64,000 nt of DNA from Salisediminibacterium halotolerans (GTDB lineage Bacteria > Bacillota > Bacilli > Bacillales > Salisediminibacteriaceae), in contig NZ_RKQQ01000002.1 in NCBI RefSeq assembly GCF_003814815.1, forward strand, positions 372,001-436,000, in the 5' to 3' direction. The first letter of the stretch is position 1. Each line of letters starts with the position of its first letter. The notes under the pieces are model-generated. The model searched no databases. It was not told the DNA's origin and saw only the letters and a list, made by a program, of their open reading frames with translations. A program made the translations under genes and the position numbers. Positions 25,011-34,262 of the stretch are shown here, piece by piece.

Positions 25011-25877
25011 ATGATCACGAACGAAATGATTCAGCAATCAGCAGAGTGGATTCGTGAACGTGCGGCGGACAAACCGGTAATCGGTATGATATTAGGTTCC
25101 GGACTGGGAGAACTTGCCGAGGAAATTGAAAATAAAACCGCCCTCCCGTACAAAGATATTCCTTATTTCCCGACTTCTACCGTTGCCGGTCACAAAGGTC
25201 AGCTCGTCATCGGTCAGTTGGAGGGGAAAACTGTCGCTGCCATGCAGGGAAGGTTCCATTTTTACGAAGGTTACTCAATGCAGGAAATCACCTTTCCTGT
25301 CCGGGTTATGCGTGAACTCGGCTGCGAGAGTCTGATTGTAACGAACGCCTGCGGCGGAATGAACGAACAGTTTCAAGCAGGCGACTTGATGATTATCGAC
25401 GACCATATAAATTTTACGGGAACGAATCCGCTGATTGGGGAAAACTTAAGCGATTACGGCCCGCGTTTTCCGGATATGAGCCAAACGTATACTGAAGATT
25501 TGCGGCAGTTAGCATTCAAAACGGCGGATAAACTCGGTGATTCACTGCAGTCGGGCGTTTATGCAGCTGTCAGCGGTCCGACGTATATGTCGGCTGCTGA
25601 ATTGATTATGCTTAGAAAATTAGGCGGAGATACGGTAGGGATGTCAACTGTCCCTGAAGCGACCGTTGCCCGGCATATGAACATGAATATTCTTGGGATT
25701 TCCTGTATTACTGACATGGCGATTGGCGAGACGATTGAGGGCATAACTCATGAAGAAGTCATGGCAGTAGCGGAAAAAGCGAAGCCCCGATTTAAAAATT
25801 TAGTCCGCGGAATCCTGCAAGACAGCGAAAAGGATATTTGGACAATCGAAGGAGGCGGAAATGATGAGAATGGTTGA
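25011..25877 (+). CDS. Divergent second purine nucleoside phosphorylase with altered base-binding residues
   Basis: A clear paralog of the upstream PNP (same [32 protein letters not shown]) but the residues that read the purine base have changed: the Glu equivalent to E189 is M193 (GPTYMSAAE) and the Asn equivalent to N231 is D235 (CITDMAIG). The glycine-rich loop reads [11 protein letters not shown], with the Cys found in methylthioadenosine phosphorylases. In that family an Asp at this site accepts a 6-amino group, so this copy may use adenosine-type nucleosides; this is inference. It is 288 residues with a short C-terminal tail and overlaps pdp by 17 bp. Confidence 0.85.
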   Translation: MITNEMIQQSAEWIRERAADKPVIGMILGSGLGELAEEIENKTALPYKDIPYFPTSTVAGHKGQLVIGQLEGKTVAAMQGRFHFYEGYSMQEITFPVRVMRELGCESLIVTNACGGMNEQFQAGDLMIIDDHINFTGTNPLIGENLSDYGPRFPDMSQTYTEDLRQLAFKTADKLGDSLQSGVYAAVSGPTYMSAAELIMLRKLGGDTVGMSTVPEATVARHMNMNILGISCITDMAIGETIEGITHEEVMAVAEKAKPRFKNLVRGILQDSEKDIWTIEGGGNDENG

Positions 25878-27165
25878 TCTGATCGAAAAGAAACGGGACG
25901 GCAAGCCGCATACAAAAGAGGAAATTCGTTTTATCATATCTGGTTATACGAGCGGGGAAATCCCGGAGTATCAAATCAGTGCTTGGGCAATGGCGGTTTA
26001 TTTTCAAGACATGAATCCGGATGAACGGGCATGGCTGACTGAGGAAATCGTCCAGTCCGGCGATACCATTGATCTGTCTGCAATAGAAGGTATTAAAGTT
26101 GATAAACATTCTACTGGCGGGGTAGGAGATACAACAACTCTCGTACTGGCTCCGCTGGTCGCAAGTATCGGCGTGCCGGTAGCGAAAATGAGCGGACGCG
26201 GTCTCGGTCATACCGGCGGAACGATTGATAAGCTTGAATCGCTGAAAGGATTCAGCGTTGAAATATCTAATGATGAATTTATCCGTTTAGTTAATGAGAA
26301 CAAAGCTGCTGTGATCGGACAAACGGCAGATTTAACTCCTGCAGACAAACAGTTATACGGTCTTCGCGATGTCACGGCAACCGTAAACTCCATTCCGCTT
26401 ATTGCCAGTTCAATCATGAGTAAAAAACTCGCCTCCGGTGCAGATGCGATTGTTTTAGATGTAAAAACCGGAGCCGGGGCATTTATGAAGAAACTGGAAG
26501 AATCGCAGGAATTAGCGCGGGCGATGGTTGAAATCGGGAAAAACCTCGGCCGCAACACCTCAGCCGTGATTTCAGATATGAATCAGCCGCTCGGCAATAT
26601 GATCGGTAATGCGCTGGAAGTACAAGAAGCGATTGACACACTGAAAGGCAACGGCCCGGATGACTTAACCGAACTTTGTCTCACACTGGGAAGCCATATG
26701 GCTGTCCTTGCCGGGAAAGCTGCTGATTTTGACGATGCCCGCCAACAGCTGGAAGAGGCAATAAAAACCGGCAAAGCGCTGAAGCAATTTAAAATATTTG
26801 TTTCCGCGCAAGGCGGAGACGAAACGGTCGTAGACGAGCCGGGAAAACTTCCCCAAGCGGCAGAGCATGTGACCGTCGCCGCACCAAGAGACGGGTATGT
26901 CTCTGAAATTGAAGCGGATGAAATCGGAACAGCGGCGATGTTATTGGGAGCCGGACGGGCAACAAAAACTTCTGAAATCGACTTGGCGGTCGGGATCGAA
27001 ATGCACAAAAAGATTGGCGATCAAGTGAAAAAAGATGAGCCGTTAGTCACTTTGTACACGAACGGTCAAGGTGTAGAAGATGCGCGAGCAAAAGTGCTTG
27101 AATCATACACTATTTCAGCAGAAAAGACTGAAAAACCGACGTTAATTTATGATGTGATTACGTAA
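25861..27165 (+). CDS. pdp: Pyrimidine-nucleoside phosphorylase
   Basis: The 434-residue protein has the thymidine/pyrimidine phosphorylase pattern: [12 protein letters not shown] at the start, the signature [19 protein letters not shown], the phosphate-binding [13 protein letters not shown] and a C-terminal domain. It phosphorolyses uridine, deoxyuridine and thymidine; the pentose phosphate goes to DeoB. GGAGG precedes the ATG at 25861. As I recall, B. subtilis has pdp elsewhere with dra-nupC and has dacF and the spoIIA operon at this position, so the salvage operon is arranged differently here. Confidence 0.94.
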   Translation: MMRMVDLIEKKRDGKPHTKEEIRFIISGYTSGEIPEYQISAWAMAVYFQDMNPDERAWLTEEIVQSGDTIDLSAIEGIKVDKHSTGGVGDTTTLVLAPLVASIGVPVAKMSGRGLGHTGGTIDKLESLKGFSVEISNDEFIRLVNENKAAVIGQTADLTPADKQLYGLRDVTATVNSIPLIASSIMSKKLASGADAIVLDVKTGAGAFMKKLEESQELARAMVEIGKNLGRNTSAVISDMNQPLGNMIGNALEVQEAIDTLKGNGPDDLTELCLTLGSHMAVLAGKAADFDDARQQLEEAIKTGKALKQFKIFVSAQGGDETVVDEPGKLPQAAEHVTVAAPRDGYVSEIEADEIGTAAMLLGAGRATKTSEIDLAVGIEMHKKIGDQVKKDEPLVTLYTNGQGVEDARAKVLESYTISAEKTEKPTLIYDVIT

Positions 27166-27192
27166 TCTCGCAAGTAAAATCGCGAAATCTAC

Positions 27193-27224
27193 CAGCAGTG
27201 AAGTGCTTCTTCACTGCTGTTTTA
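27193..27224 (+). terminator. Terminator of the nucleoside salvage operon
   Basis: An 11-bp perfect stem (CAGCAGTGAAG with CTTCACTGCTG, loop TGCTT) is followed by TTTTATTT. Confidence 0.88.
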
Positions 27225-27287
27225 TTTGGCAAAGTTGCGGGTTTAAACTTGAAATTGGTGATTGTTTGTGCTAAGGTAGTTGCACTG

Positions 27288-27436
27288 AAAAGCTGAATAG
27301 GCAGAGGCGCAGCTGCGATGAGTAAGATGTTTTCGTCAATAGACGAACGTGTCTGGAAGGCAAAGTTGCCGAAGCTGTTTAAAACTAACGTTCGAAACAG
27401 CTGGGGCTGTCTTTAATAAAGGCAGCACTGTCACTG
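27288..27436 (+). ncRNA. Lysine riboswitch (L box) before lysA
   Basis: The leader carries the conserved L-box segments in order: GGCAGAGGCGCAGCTGCGAT, AGTAAG, GGAAGGCAAAGTTGCCGAAGC, CTGGGGCTGT and CACTGTCAC. When lysine binds, the downstream terminator at 27483-27513 should form and switch lysA off. The boundaries are approximate. Confidence 0.85.
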
Positions 27437-27482
27437 CACGCATGCCATGCAGTGAAGCACTGACCGCGCATATTGATGACCG

Positions 27483-27513
27483 GAATGAGTGTGATATGCA
27501 TTCATTCTTTTTT
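27483..27513 (+). terminator. Riboswitch-controlled terminator before lysA
   Basis: Stem GAATGAGTG with CATTCATTC (one G-U pair), loop TGATATG, followed by six T. It lies between the L box and the lysA ribosome binding site. Confidence 0.82.
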
Positions 27514-27541
27514 CGTGCAATAAAAGAAAGGGGTGACCCCC

Positions 27542-28882
27542 GTGGGATTATATGGAACGAGCAAGATTAATGAACAAGGCCGGTTAGAGATTGGCGGAGT
27601 GGACACATCTGAACTGGCGCAAACGTATGGGACGCCGCTGTATGTCTACGACGTAAAAGATATACGAAACCGGGCTGAGGCGTTTAAAAAAGCCTTTGAT
27701 GCAGAAAGCGTTGATTATCAAGTTGCTTATGCCAGTAAAGCTTTCAGCTGCCTGGCGATGTTTCAGCTTGCCGATGAACTGGGGCTCAGTTTGGATGTTT
27801 GTTCCGGCGGAGAGTTGTATACAGCTCTTGAAGCCGAGTTCCCGGTCGAGCGTATTCATTTTCACGGGAATAACAAAACACCGGACGAGCTGGAGATGGC
27901 TGTCAGAGCCGGTATCGGCTGCATAGTTGCGGATAATTTCACTGAACTGACTTGGCTTATGGGCATTGCCGAAGCAGAAAAGAAAATCGTTAACGTTTTG
28001 CTCCGAATAACGCCCGGAGTTGAAGCGCATACGCACGAGTATATTTCGACAGGCCAGGAAGATTCGAAATTCGGTTTTGATTTAAATAGCGGCCAGGCGA
28101 AAAAAGCGATTGAATTAACATTGAATCATGATTATATTCATCTGCAAGGTGTTCATTCACACATTGGTTCGCAAATTTTCAGATCGGAAGGTTTTGAACA
28201 AGCTGTTAAAGAAATTTACCGTTCGCTGGCTGTTTGGAAAGACGAATTAGGTTACTATCCTGAAGTGCTTAATGTTGGCGGCGGGTTTGGCATTCGTTAC
28301 AATAAGCACGATGAGCCGCTCCCGCTCGAGTCGTATATTGAACCGATGGTTACAGCGGCGCGTGAAGAAGCAGCCAAAATCGGTGAAAACGTGCCGGAAA
28401 TATGGATTGAGCCGGGACGCGCGCTCGTCGGCGAGGCGGGTACAACGATTTATACAATCGGTTCGAGAAAAGACATACCGCATTTAAGAACGTACTTATC
28501 TGTCGACGGCGGTATGACTGATAATATTCGGCCGGCTCTATATCAAGCTGAATACGAAGCCGTTCTAGCGAACAAGGCGGACCGCGCCTGTGACGAACTC
28601 GTTTCAATCGCGGGCCGCTGCTGTGAGAGCGGTGATATGCTGATTTGGGATTTACAGCTTCCTAAAAGCGAAACAGGAGACCTCCTCGCGGTAGCTTCTA
28701 CAGGAGCTTATGGCTATGCGATGGCCAGCAATTACAACCGGATGCTTCGCCCTGCTGTTGTTTTTGTGGAGAACGGAGAACATGAGTGTGTAATTGAACG
28801 GGAATCGTACACCGATTTATTGCGCAACGAACACCGCTATTCGAAAACAGCTCCAAAGGCAGGTGTGACAGAAGCGAAATAA
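27542..28882 (+). CDS. lysA: Diaminopimelate decarboxylase
   Basis: A PLP enzyme of the alanine racemase fold that turns meso-diaminopimelate into lysine. The PLP lysine is in VAYASKAFSC, the phosphate-binding glycines in NVGGGFG, the substrate residues in EPGRALVG and the catalytic Cys of the second subunit in GRCCESGD. A GTG start at 27542 lies 5 nt after AAAGGGGTGA; the GTG at 27533 is inside that site. It is controlled by the lysine riboswitch upstream. lysA-ppiB is the B. subtilis order. Confidence 0.94.
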   Translation: MGLYGTSKINEQGRLEIGGVDTSELAQTYGTPLYVYDVKDIRNRAEAFKKAFDAESVDYQVAYASKAFSCLAMFQLADELGLSLDVCSGGELYTALEAEFPVERIHFHGNNKTPDELEMAVRAGIGCIVADNFTELTWLMGIAEAEKKIVNVLLRITPGVEAHTHEYISTGQEDSKFGFDLNSGQAKKAIELTLNHDYIHLQGVHSHIGSQIFRSEGFEQAVKEIYRSLAVWKDELGYYPEVLNVGGGFGIRYNKHDEPLPLESYIEPMVTAAREEAAKIGENVPEIWIEPGRALVGEAGTTIYTIGSRKDIPHLRTYLSVDGGMTDNIRPALYQAEYEAVLANKADRACDELVSIAGRCCESGDMLIWDLQLPKSETGDLLAVASTGAYGYAMASNYNRMLRPAVVFVENGEHECVIERESYTDLLRNEHRYSKTAPKAGVTEAK

Positions 28883-28954
28883 ACGTTTCATTTTCTGTTG
28901 ATTTATACTACACTGATATTGTAAACATTTTCAAGCAGCTGTGGAGGGAAAAAG

Positions 28955-29389
28955 ATGAAAAAAGGAAAAATTTCGTTTGAAAACGGAGAAGAGATTGTTA
29001 TTGAGTTCTACCCTAGTGAAGCGCCGGGAACAGTGGAAAATTTTGAAAAACTCGCAAACGAAGGGTTTTATAACGGGTTGAATTTTCACCGCGTTATACC
29101 GGGTTTTGTCGCACAAGGCGGCTGTCCGAACGGAATAGGCAACGGCGGCCCGGGTTATACGATTAAATGTGAAACTGAGGGCAATCCGCATAAACACGAC
29201 CGCGGAAGTCTCTCGATGGCACATGCCGGAAAAGATACAGGCGGGAGCCAGTTTTTCATTGCTTTTGCTCCGCAGCCTCACCTTGACGGTGTTCACACGG
29301 TGTTTGGCAAAGTGATTGACGGGATGGAAACTGTCGACCGGATCAACCAAGGTGATATTATGAAAACAGTCGAAGTGTATGACGACTAA
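28955..29389 (+). CDS. ppiB: Peptidyl-prolyl cis-trans isomerase (cyclophilin)
   Basis: A 144-residue cytoplasmic cyclophilin with the conserved [38 protein letters not shown] and [12 protein letters not shown] blocks; the active-site Arg and Phe are present. It speeds proline isomerisation in folding proteins. GTGGAGGG lies 7 nt before the ATG. Repeat copy B has inserted right behind it, next to its terminator. Confidence 0.95.
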   Translation: MKKGKISFENGEEIVIEFYPSEAPGTVENFEKLANEGFYNGLNFHRVIPGFVAQGGCPNGIGNGGPGYTIKCETEGNPHKHDRGSLSMAHAGKDTGGSQFFIAFAPQPHLDGVHTVFGKVIDGMETVDRINQGDIMKTVEVYDD

Positions 29390-29396
29390 CAGTCTA

Positions 29397-29420
29397 AAAC
29401 ATCCGCCTATGCAGATGTTT
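29397..29420 (+). terminator. Upstream (degenerate) copy of the ppiB terminator hairpin
   Basis: AAACATCCGC and GCAGATGTTT, loop CTAT; one stem mismatch compared with the copy at 29685. It is followed by CAGATTG instead of a T-run, so it should terminate poorly. Confidence 0.7.
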
Positions 29421-29683
29421 CAGATTGTAGACAAATTATTATTTTGACGTAAGCCACGCAGCCACTTACCCTCCGCTTGCCCCGGGCAAGGACTCAGCTA
29501 GTATTCGGCGGCCTGAGACCGCCGAATCCGGATCTTCGTCTCTTGCTTTCCCGGAGGCGTCGGAGGAGTGGATGCGTGGCTTCCTTTATATGAATACACT
29601 CGATTCAAAGAAGCCGGACAATGCGTAGTCATCCGTTCCTTTTATTATGACATCAATCAATGTCACGCCTTTGTCAACACTCT
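29421..29683 (+). repeat. Terminator-associated repeat, copy B (short form)
   Basis: A 263-bp non-coding element. Its ends are AGATTGTAGACAAA and TTTGTCAACACTCT, an imperfect inverted pair. It keeps the palindromic module (CTTGCCCCGGGCAAG; ATTCGGCGG with CCGCCGAAT) but lacks the roughly 150-bp inner GC-rich segment found in copies A, C and D. It is flanked by a 25-bp direct repeat that is the ppiB terminator hairpin, with one mismatch between the two copies. Confidence 0.88.
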
Positions 29684-29684
29684 A

Positions 29685-29713
29685 AAACATCCGCCTATGC
29701 GGATGTTTTTTTA
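29685..29713 (+). terminator. Downstream (intact) copy of the ppiB terminator
   Basis: Perfect 10-bp stem AAACATCCGC / GCGGATGTTT with loop CTAT, continuing into a run of seven or more T. This copy keeps the U-tract. Confidence 0.88.
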
Positions 29714-29887
29714 ATGATTTGTCATAATCATTACTGAAAAAGAAGTGAAATAATTTCAAACTGTTTAAACAAATAGATTGAAGCTTTTATTACCAAGTGA
29801 TATATTATATACATAACAGATTGTTCAGTCTTTCTCAAAAAGATTGACTGTGCACGCTGATGCAACACAATCACAGTTAAATGATGT

Positions 29888-30031
29888 TCCTTCGGGGTCG
29901 GGTGAAAATCCCAACCGGCGGTGATGAGGCGCAAGCTTCTCAGTCCGTGACCCGGATCTTTCATGATTGAAAGAGAAGGTGGATTTGGTGGAACTCCAAA
30001 GCCGACAGTAAAGTCTGGATGGGAGAAGGAA
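29888..30031 (+). ncRNA. FMN riboswitch (RFN element) before the rib operon
   Basis: All conserved RFN blocks are present: CCTTCGGGGTCGGGTG, CCCAACCGGCGGT, AGTCCGTGAC, GGTGGATTTGGTG, CCAAAGCCGACAGTA and GTCTGGATGGGAGAAGGA. Flavin mononucleotide binding should promote the terminator at 30138-30173 and shut off ribDE-BA-H. The region between copy B and this element (29714-29887) shows no other feature. Confidence 0.95.
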
Positions 30032-30137
30032 CGGACGGATATTTGACAGCGGGAGAAGTGTACCCTTTCTGCTGAAATTCTGCTTGTATGCCTTTAGAGG
30101 TGTACGGTTATCCGCCGTTTACATTGACCATATTTTT

Positions 30138-30173
30138 AAACACCCGGGAGGATATCTTCCGGGTGTTTTATAT
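30138..30173 (+). terminator. Riboswitch-controlled terminator before ribD
   Basis: Stem AAACACCCGG with CCGGGTGTTT, extended inward by three further pairs, then TTTATATT. It is the expression platform of the FMN riboswitch. Confidence 0.88.
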
Positions 30174-30194
30174 TGCTGCAGAAGAGGGATAGAC

Positions 30195-31292
30195 ATGGAC
30201 GAAGAATATATGAAGCTTGCGATCGAGCTGGCAAGAAAGACAAAAGGGCAAACCTCGCCAAATCCGCTCGTCGGCTGCGTCATCGTTAACAATGGTGATA
30301 TAGTCGGAATGGCTGCTCATTTAAAGGCAGGCGAACTGCACGCAGAGCGGCTCGCATTGCAAATGGCCGGCGATAAAGCTTACGGAGCTGATGCGTACGT
30401 AACATTAGAACCGTGTGCGCATCACGGCAGAACACCGCCGTGTGCTGATGCCTTAATCGATTCGGGGATCAAACGGGTGGTAATTGCTTCAGATGATCCG
30501 AATCCGAAAGTCTCCGGCCGCGGTTATGACCGTTTATATGATGCTGGTATCGAAGTTGAACGCGGCTGTTTAAAAGAAGAAGCGGATACGTTAAACGAGA
30601 TTTTTTTTCATTATATAAAAACCAAAAAGCCTTACGTGACGATGAAATTGGCTTCGAGTATTGATGGCAAAATCGCAACGACCAGCGGTGAATCGCAATG
30701 GATCACCGGAGAAGAGGCGCGTGAGGACGGACATCGCCTCAGAAAAGAGCACGATGCTATTCTCGTCGGTGTAAATACTGTTATTGCCGATGATCCTTCG
30801 CTGACGACAAGGCTCCCCGGTGGCGGGAAACATCCGGTGCGGATTATTCTCGACCGTCACTTGCGGACACCGTTAAACGCGAAAGTGCTCAATGATGAGA
30901 AAGCTCCGACTTGGATTGTCACCTCAATGGCTGCAGACAGTGCCGGCGCTTTGCTGCTAAAAGAAAAGGGAGCAAAAATCCTTTCGCTTGATCCAACTGA
31001 CGTTGCAGAGGTTTTAGAACGGCTTGCAGAAAAAGATGTCACTTCTTTATTAGTAGAAGGCGGCGGTATGATCAATGACAGTTTTTTGCGCGCCGGTTTA
31101 TTTAATCAAGTCGTGCACTATTTAGCTCCGATTCTTCTTGGAGGAAAAGACGCAAAGTCATCCTTTTCCGGCGAAGGCATTCATCATCTTCCGAATGCGG
31201 AAAAATTAACATTAACTAAACAATACATGCTCGGTTCTGATATAAAATTTATTTACAAAAGAGGGATGTCAAATGTTTACCGGGATCGTTGA
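30195..31292 (+). CDS. ribD: Bifunctional pyrimidine deaminase/reductase
   Basis: A 365-residue two-domain enzyme of riboflavin synthesis. The N-terminal deaminase has the zinc site HAERLAL and EPCAHHGRTPPC; the C-terminal reductase begins near TMKLASSIDGK and has the NADPH-binding LLVEGGG. It performs the second and third steps from the GTP cyclohydrolase product. The ATG at 30195 lies 6 nt after GAGGG; the longer frame from 30084 runs through the riboswitch platform. It overlaps ribE by 20 bp. Confidence 0.95.
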   Translation: MDEEYMKLAIELARKTKGQTSPNPLVGCVIVNNGDIVGMAAHLKAGELHAERLALQMAGDKAYGADAYVTLEPCAHHGRTPPCADALIDSGIKRVVIASDDPNPKVSGRGYDRLYDAGIEVERGCLKEEADTLNEIFFHYIKTKKPYVTMKLASSIDGKIATTSGESQWITGEEAREDGHRLRKEHDAILVGVNTVIADDPSLTTRLPGGGKHPVRIILDRHLRTPLNAKVLNDEKAPTWIVTSMAADSAGALLLKEKGAKILSLDPTDVAEVLERLAEKDVTSLLVEGGGMINDSFLRAGLFNQVVHYLAPILLGGKDAKSSFSGEGIHHLPNAEKLTLTKQYMLGSDIKFIYKRGMSNVYRDR

Positions 31293-31932
31293 GGAAAAAG
31301 GAAAAATCAGAAGGATGCAGCCGTCCGGGGATGCAATCGTCATGGCGATTGCAGGTAAAAAAGTGCTAGATGATATTCACACGGGGGACAGCATCTCAGT
31401 GAACGGGGTTTGTTTGACGGTGACGTCATTTTCAGATGACAGCTTTACAGTGGATTTGATGCCGGAAACGGTTCGGAATACGAGTCTTCGCGGGCTGGCA
31501 GCCGGTTCTGAAGTGAACCTTGAGCGTGCCATGGCAGCAAACGGACGCTTTGGCGGCCATTTTGTCAGTGGCCATGTTGATGGTCTGGGAACGATCCGTG
31601 CGAAACGACCGGAGTATAATGCTGTTTACTTTGACATCGAGATCGACCCGCGATTAAGAAAATATATGATGATGAAGGGCAGCGTTGCGGTAGACGGCAC
31701 AAGTTTAACAATCTTTGGTCTGAGCGATAATACGTTTACGATTTCCATCATCCCGCATACGTTGGAAGAAACAGTGATCGGCTCAAAAGGACCGGGCGAC
31801 GTTGTAAATATCGAATGCGATATGCTGTCAAAATATATGGAGGAACTGCTTGTCCGCAGGTTTGAAGCGGAAGAAGCGCCGTCAGAAAAACTGTCTGAAG
31901 AATTTTTGAACGAGCACGGTTTTAAATCTTAA
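31273..31932 (+). CDS. ribE: Riboflavin synthase alpha chain
   Basis: Two lumazine-binding repeats are visible: MFTGIVEEKG at the N-terminus and GGHFVSGHVDGLGTI opening the second half. The trimeric enzyme dismutates two 6,7-dimethyl-8-ribityllumazine molecules to riboflavin. 219 residues is normal. Its start lies inside the ribD end (20-bp overlap) with GAGGG upstream. Confidence 0.95.
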   Translation: MFTGIVEEKGKIRRMQPSGDAIVMAIAGKKVLDDIHTGDSISVNGVCLTVTSFSDDSFTVDLMPETVRNTSLRGLAAGSEVNLERAMAANGRFGGHFVSGHVDGLGTIRAKRPEYNAVYFDIEIDPRLRKYMMMKGSVAVDGTSLTIFGLSDNTFTISIIPHTLEETVIGSKGPGDVVNIECDMLSKYMEELLVRRFEAEEAPSEKLSEEFLNEHGFKS

Positions 31933-31944
31933 GGGGGAAATAAC

Positions 31945-33144
31945 ATGGGGAACTTTGATCCGATTGAAGAAGCGATTTATGCATTGGCGCAAGGCGAAGT
32001 CATTATCGTTTGTGACGATGAAGACCGTGAGAACGAAGGAGATTTCGTTGCATTAGCCGAAAAAGCCACTCCTGAGGTTGTCAATTTTATGATAAAGCAC
32101 GGCCGCGGTTTAGTATGTGCGCCGATTACCGAAGACCGAGCGAAAAAACTCGACTTGTTTCCTATGGTTGACCGCAACAGCGATCCGCACGGAACGGCTT
32201 TTACCGTCAGCGTGGATCATAAGCATACAAGCACGGGAATCTCTGCACCGGAACGCTCGATGACATTAAAAGCACTGATTGATGATCAAGCCGTCGCTGC
32301 CGATTTTCAGCGCCCCGGCCACGTTTTTCCGCTCGTTGCTAAAGAAGGCGGTGTTTTGCGCCGCGCGGGTCATACGGAGGCTGCGGTCGATTTGGCACGG
32401 ATGAGCGGTGCAAAACCGGCCGGCGTCATTTGTGAAGTGATCAAAGAAGACGGCACGATGGCTCGGGTGCCTGATTTGCGGGCGACCGCCGATGAACATG
32501 ATCTGAAAATGGTTACAATTAAAGATTTGATTAAATACCGCAACCGTAAAGATAAATTGATTCAGCGCGAAATTGAAATTGACCTGCCGGTGGAACTGGG
32601 CGAGTTTCGCGCGATCGGTTATTCAAATGTAGTCGATGGCAAAGAGCACATTGCGTTAGTAAAAGGCGAAGTTGGCGGAGAAAAACCGACATTAGTTCGC
32701 GTGCACTCGGAATGTTTGACCGGTGACGTATTCGGGTCGAAACGCTGCGATTGCGGTCCGCAGCTTGAAGCTGCGATGGCACAAATTGAAGAAAACGGTT
32801 CCGGAGTACTTTTGTATATGCGCCAAGAAGGTCGCGGAATCGGGTTGCTGAATAAGATGAAAGCATATAAACTGCAAGAAGAAGGTTATGATACTGTCGA
32901 AGCGAATGAGAAGCTAGGTTTTGCTCCTGATTTGCGCGATTACGGAATTGGCGCCCAAATACTCCGTGATTTGGGGATCAGCAAGATGCGTCTATTGACC
33001 AATAATCCGCGTAAAATTAAAGGGCTTGACGGTTATGATCTTGAAATCGTTGACCGGGTGATGCTGCAAATGCCGCACTCTGCTCAAAATGAAAAATATT
33101 TGCGCACGAAAAAAGAGAAACTCGGTCATATGCTGCACTTTTAA
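31945..33144 (+). CDS. ribBA: 3,4-dihydroxy-2-butanone-4-phosphate synthase / GTP cyclohydrolase II
   Basis: A fused enzyme of 399 residues. The N-terminal DHBP synthase has the acidic loop [12 protein letters not shown] and the RxGHTEAA motif; the C-terminal GTP cyclohydrolase II has the zinc cysteines in [15 protein letters not shown] and the RQEGRGIGL motif. It supplies both branches entering riboflavin synthesis. AAGGGGGAAA lies before the ATG. Third gene of the rib operon. Confidence 0.96.
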   Translation: MGNFDPIEEAIYALAQGEVIIVCDDEDRENEGDFVALAEKATPEVVNFMIKHGRGLVCAPITEDRAKKLDLFPMVDRNSDPHGTAFTVSVDHKHTSTGISAPERSMTLKALIDDQAVAADFQRPGHVFPLVAKEGGVLRRAGHTEAAVDLARMSGAKPAGVICEVIKEDGTMARVPDLRATADEHDLKMVTIKDLIKYRNRKDKLIQREIEIDLPVELGEFRAIGYSNVVDGKEHIALVKGEVGGEKPTLVRVHSECLTGDVFGSKRCDCGPQLEAAMAQIEENGSGVLLYMRQEGRGIGLLNKMKAYKLQEEGYDTVEANEKLGFAPDLRDYGIGAQILRDLGISKMRLLTNNPRKIKGLDGYDLEIVDRVMLQMPHSAQNEKYLRTKKEKLGHMLHF

Positions 33145-33165
33145 CAATATTGGAGGATGATGAGG

Positions 33166-33633
33166 ATGGGACAGACATTTGAAGGACATTTAGTAGGAAC
33201 AGATTTAACAATCGGAATTGTGACAGGCCGTTTTAATGATTTTATTACGAGCAAGCTATTGGCTGGCGCTGAAGACACGCTTCGCCGGCACGGGGTTCAT
33301 GAAAATCGCATTGATACGGCTTGGGTGCCCGGAGCGTTTGAAATACCGATGATTGCAAAAAAAATGGCGGAATCAGGCAAATATGATGCGGTGATTACGC
33401 TCGGAACGGTTATTCGCGGTTCAACCCCCCATTTTGACTACGTCTGCAGCGAAGTGTCCAAAGGTGTGGCATCAACGTCGATGAACTCCGGCGTACCGGT
33501 TATTTTCGGTGTTGTCACGACGGATACAATCGAGCAGGCAATTGAACGTGCAGGTACAAAAGCCGGCAACAAAGGAGCTGAAGCCGCGGTCAGTGCGATT
33601 GAAATGGCAACATTAAACCAATCGCTGATGTAA
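33166..33633 (+). CDS. ribH: 6,7-dimethyl-8-ribityllumazine synthase
   Basis: A 155-residue lumazine synthase, with the substrate-binding blocks [31 protein letters not shown] and VTTDTIEQA. It condenses the DHBP and pyrimidine branches, forming hollow capsids with RibE in bacilli. The ATG at 33166 is 9 nt after GGAGG; the ATG at 33157 touches that site. It closes the operon; the ribT gene I recall at this place in B. subtilis is absent. Confidence 0.95.
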   Translation: MGQTFEGHLVGTDLTIGIVTGRFNDFITSKLLAGAEDTLRRHGVHENRIDTAWVPGAFEIPMIAKKMAESGKYDAVITLGTVIRGSTPHFDYVCSEVSKGVASTSMNSGVPVIFGVVTTDTIEQAIERAGTKAGNKGAEAAVSAIEMATLNQSLM

Positions 33634-33637
33634 GCAT

Positions 33638-33676
33638 AAAACGGGAAGGACATTATTGTCCTTCCCGTTTCTTTTG
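33638..33676. terminator. Bidirectional terminator of the rib operon and the DUF309 gene
   Basis: A 14-bp stem (AAACGGGAAGGACA with TGTCCTTCCCGTTT, loop TTAT) followed by TTTCTTTT; the stop codon of the opposite gene lies in it. Confidence 0.9.
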
Positions 33677-34186
33677 TTTTTCAGCCAACGCTTTCTCACG
33701 GGCTTCAACAACCTCAGAGCGGTCGCGTATTTTGTGTCTGCTGACCATCGGGTTTAAAGATGGATCGTCGGAATCGTCAGACTGCCAATGCAAGCCTTTT
33801 TCTTCTGCACGCAACCGAGCCGATTCAATCAGTTCCCCATCTTGCAGCGGCAAGTTGAACGGTTCATATTCTCCCCGCAAGTGGATTCGTTCTAGCCGTT
33901 CTTCCAACATCATGAGGAGTTTGTTTTCATCAATTGCCAAGCTTTCGAGCATTTGCGAGTTAGCCAATATATGCTGCCGAGTGCGTTCATAGAGCCGGTA
34001 ACTCCCGTTCCAGTTCTTTTGCCGTTCATGATAAACGGCTACAGCGAGCTGAATCAACGCCAGCCAGCGCACATCTTTGCCGCTTTCCAGCCAGTGGTCT
34101 TCCATGATCTCATGACACTCAAAATAATCACGGGTGCTGTGAAAATGCACTAAATAGTCAAGATAAGCTTCTTCATAATGCGCCAT
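33653..34186 (-). CDS. DUF309 family protein (YpuF-like)
   Basis: A 177-residue helical protein with the DUF309 pattern YFECHEIMEDHW and WLALIQLAVAVYHERQKNW. The His/Glu pairs suggest metal or substrate binding, but the function is unknown. YpuF of B. subtilis lies at the same place next to the rib operon. The ATG at 34186 follows GGAGG by 8 nt; the ATG at 34201 lies before the binding site. The C-terminal 40 residues are highly charged. It is a short single-gene unit sharing the rib terminator. Confidence 0.82.
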   Translation of the reverse strand: MAHYEEAYLDYLVHFHSTRDYFECHEIMEDHWLESGKDVRWLALIQLAVAVYHERQKNWNGSYRLYERTRQHILANSQMLESLAIDENKLLMMLEERLERIHLRGEYEPFNLPLQDGELIESARLRAEEKGLHWQSDDSDDPSLNPMVSRHKIRDRSEVVEAREKALAEKQKKREGQ

Positions 34187-34262
34187 CAACCAGTCCTCCA
34201 TTTCTTATCTGACCCTATCATAAATGATAAGCGGCCGATTGTGAAGAAACTCAGCACGGGGA

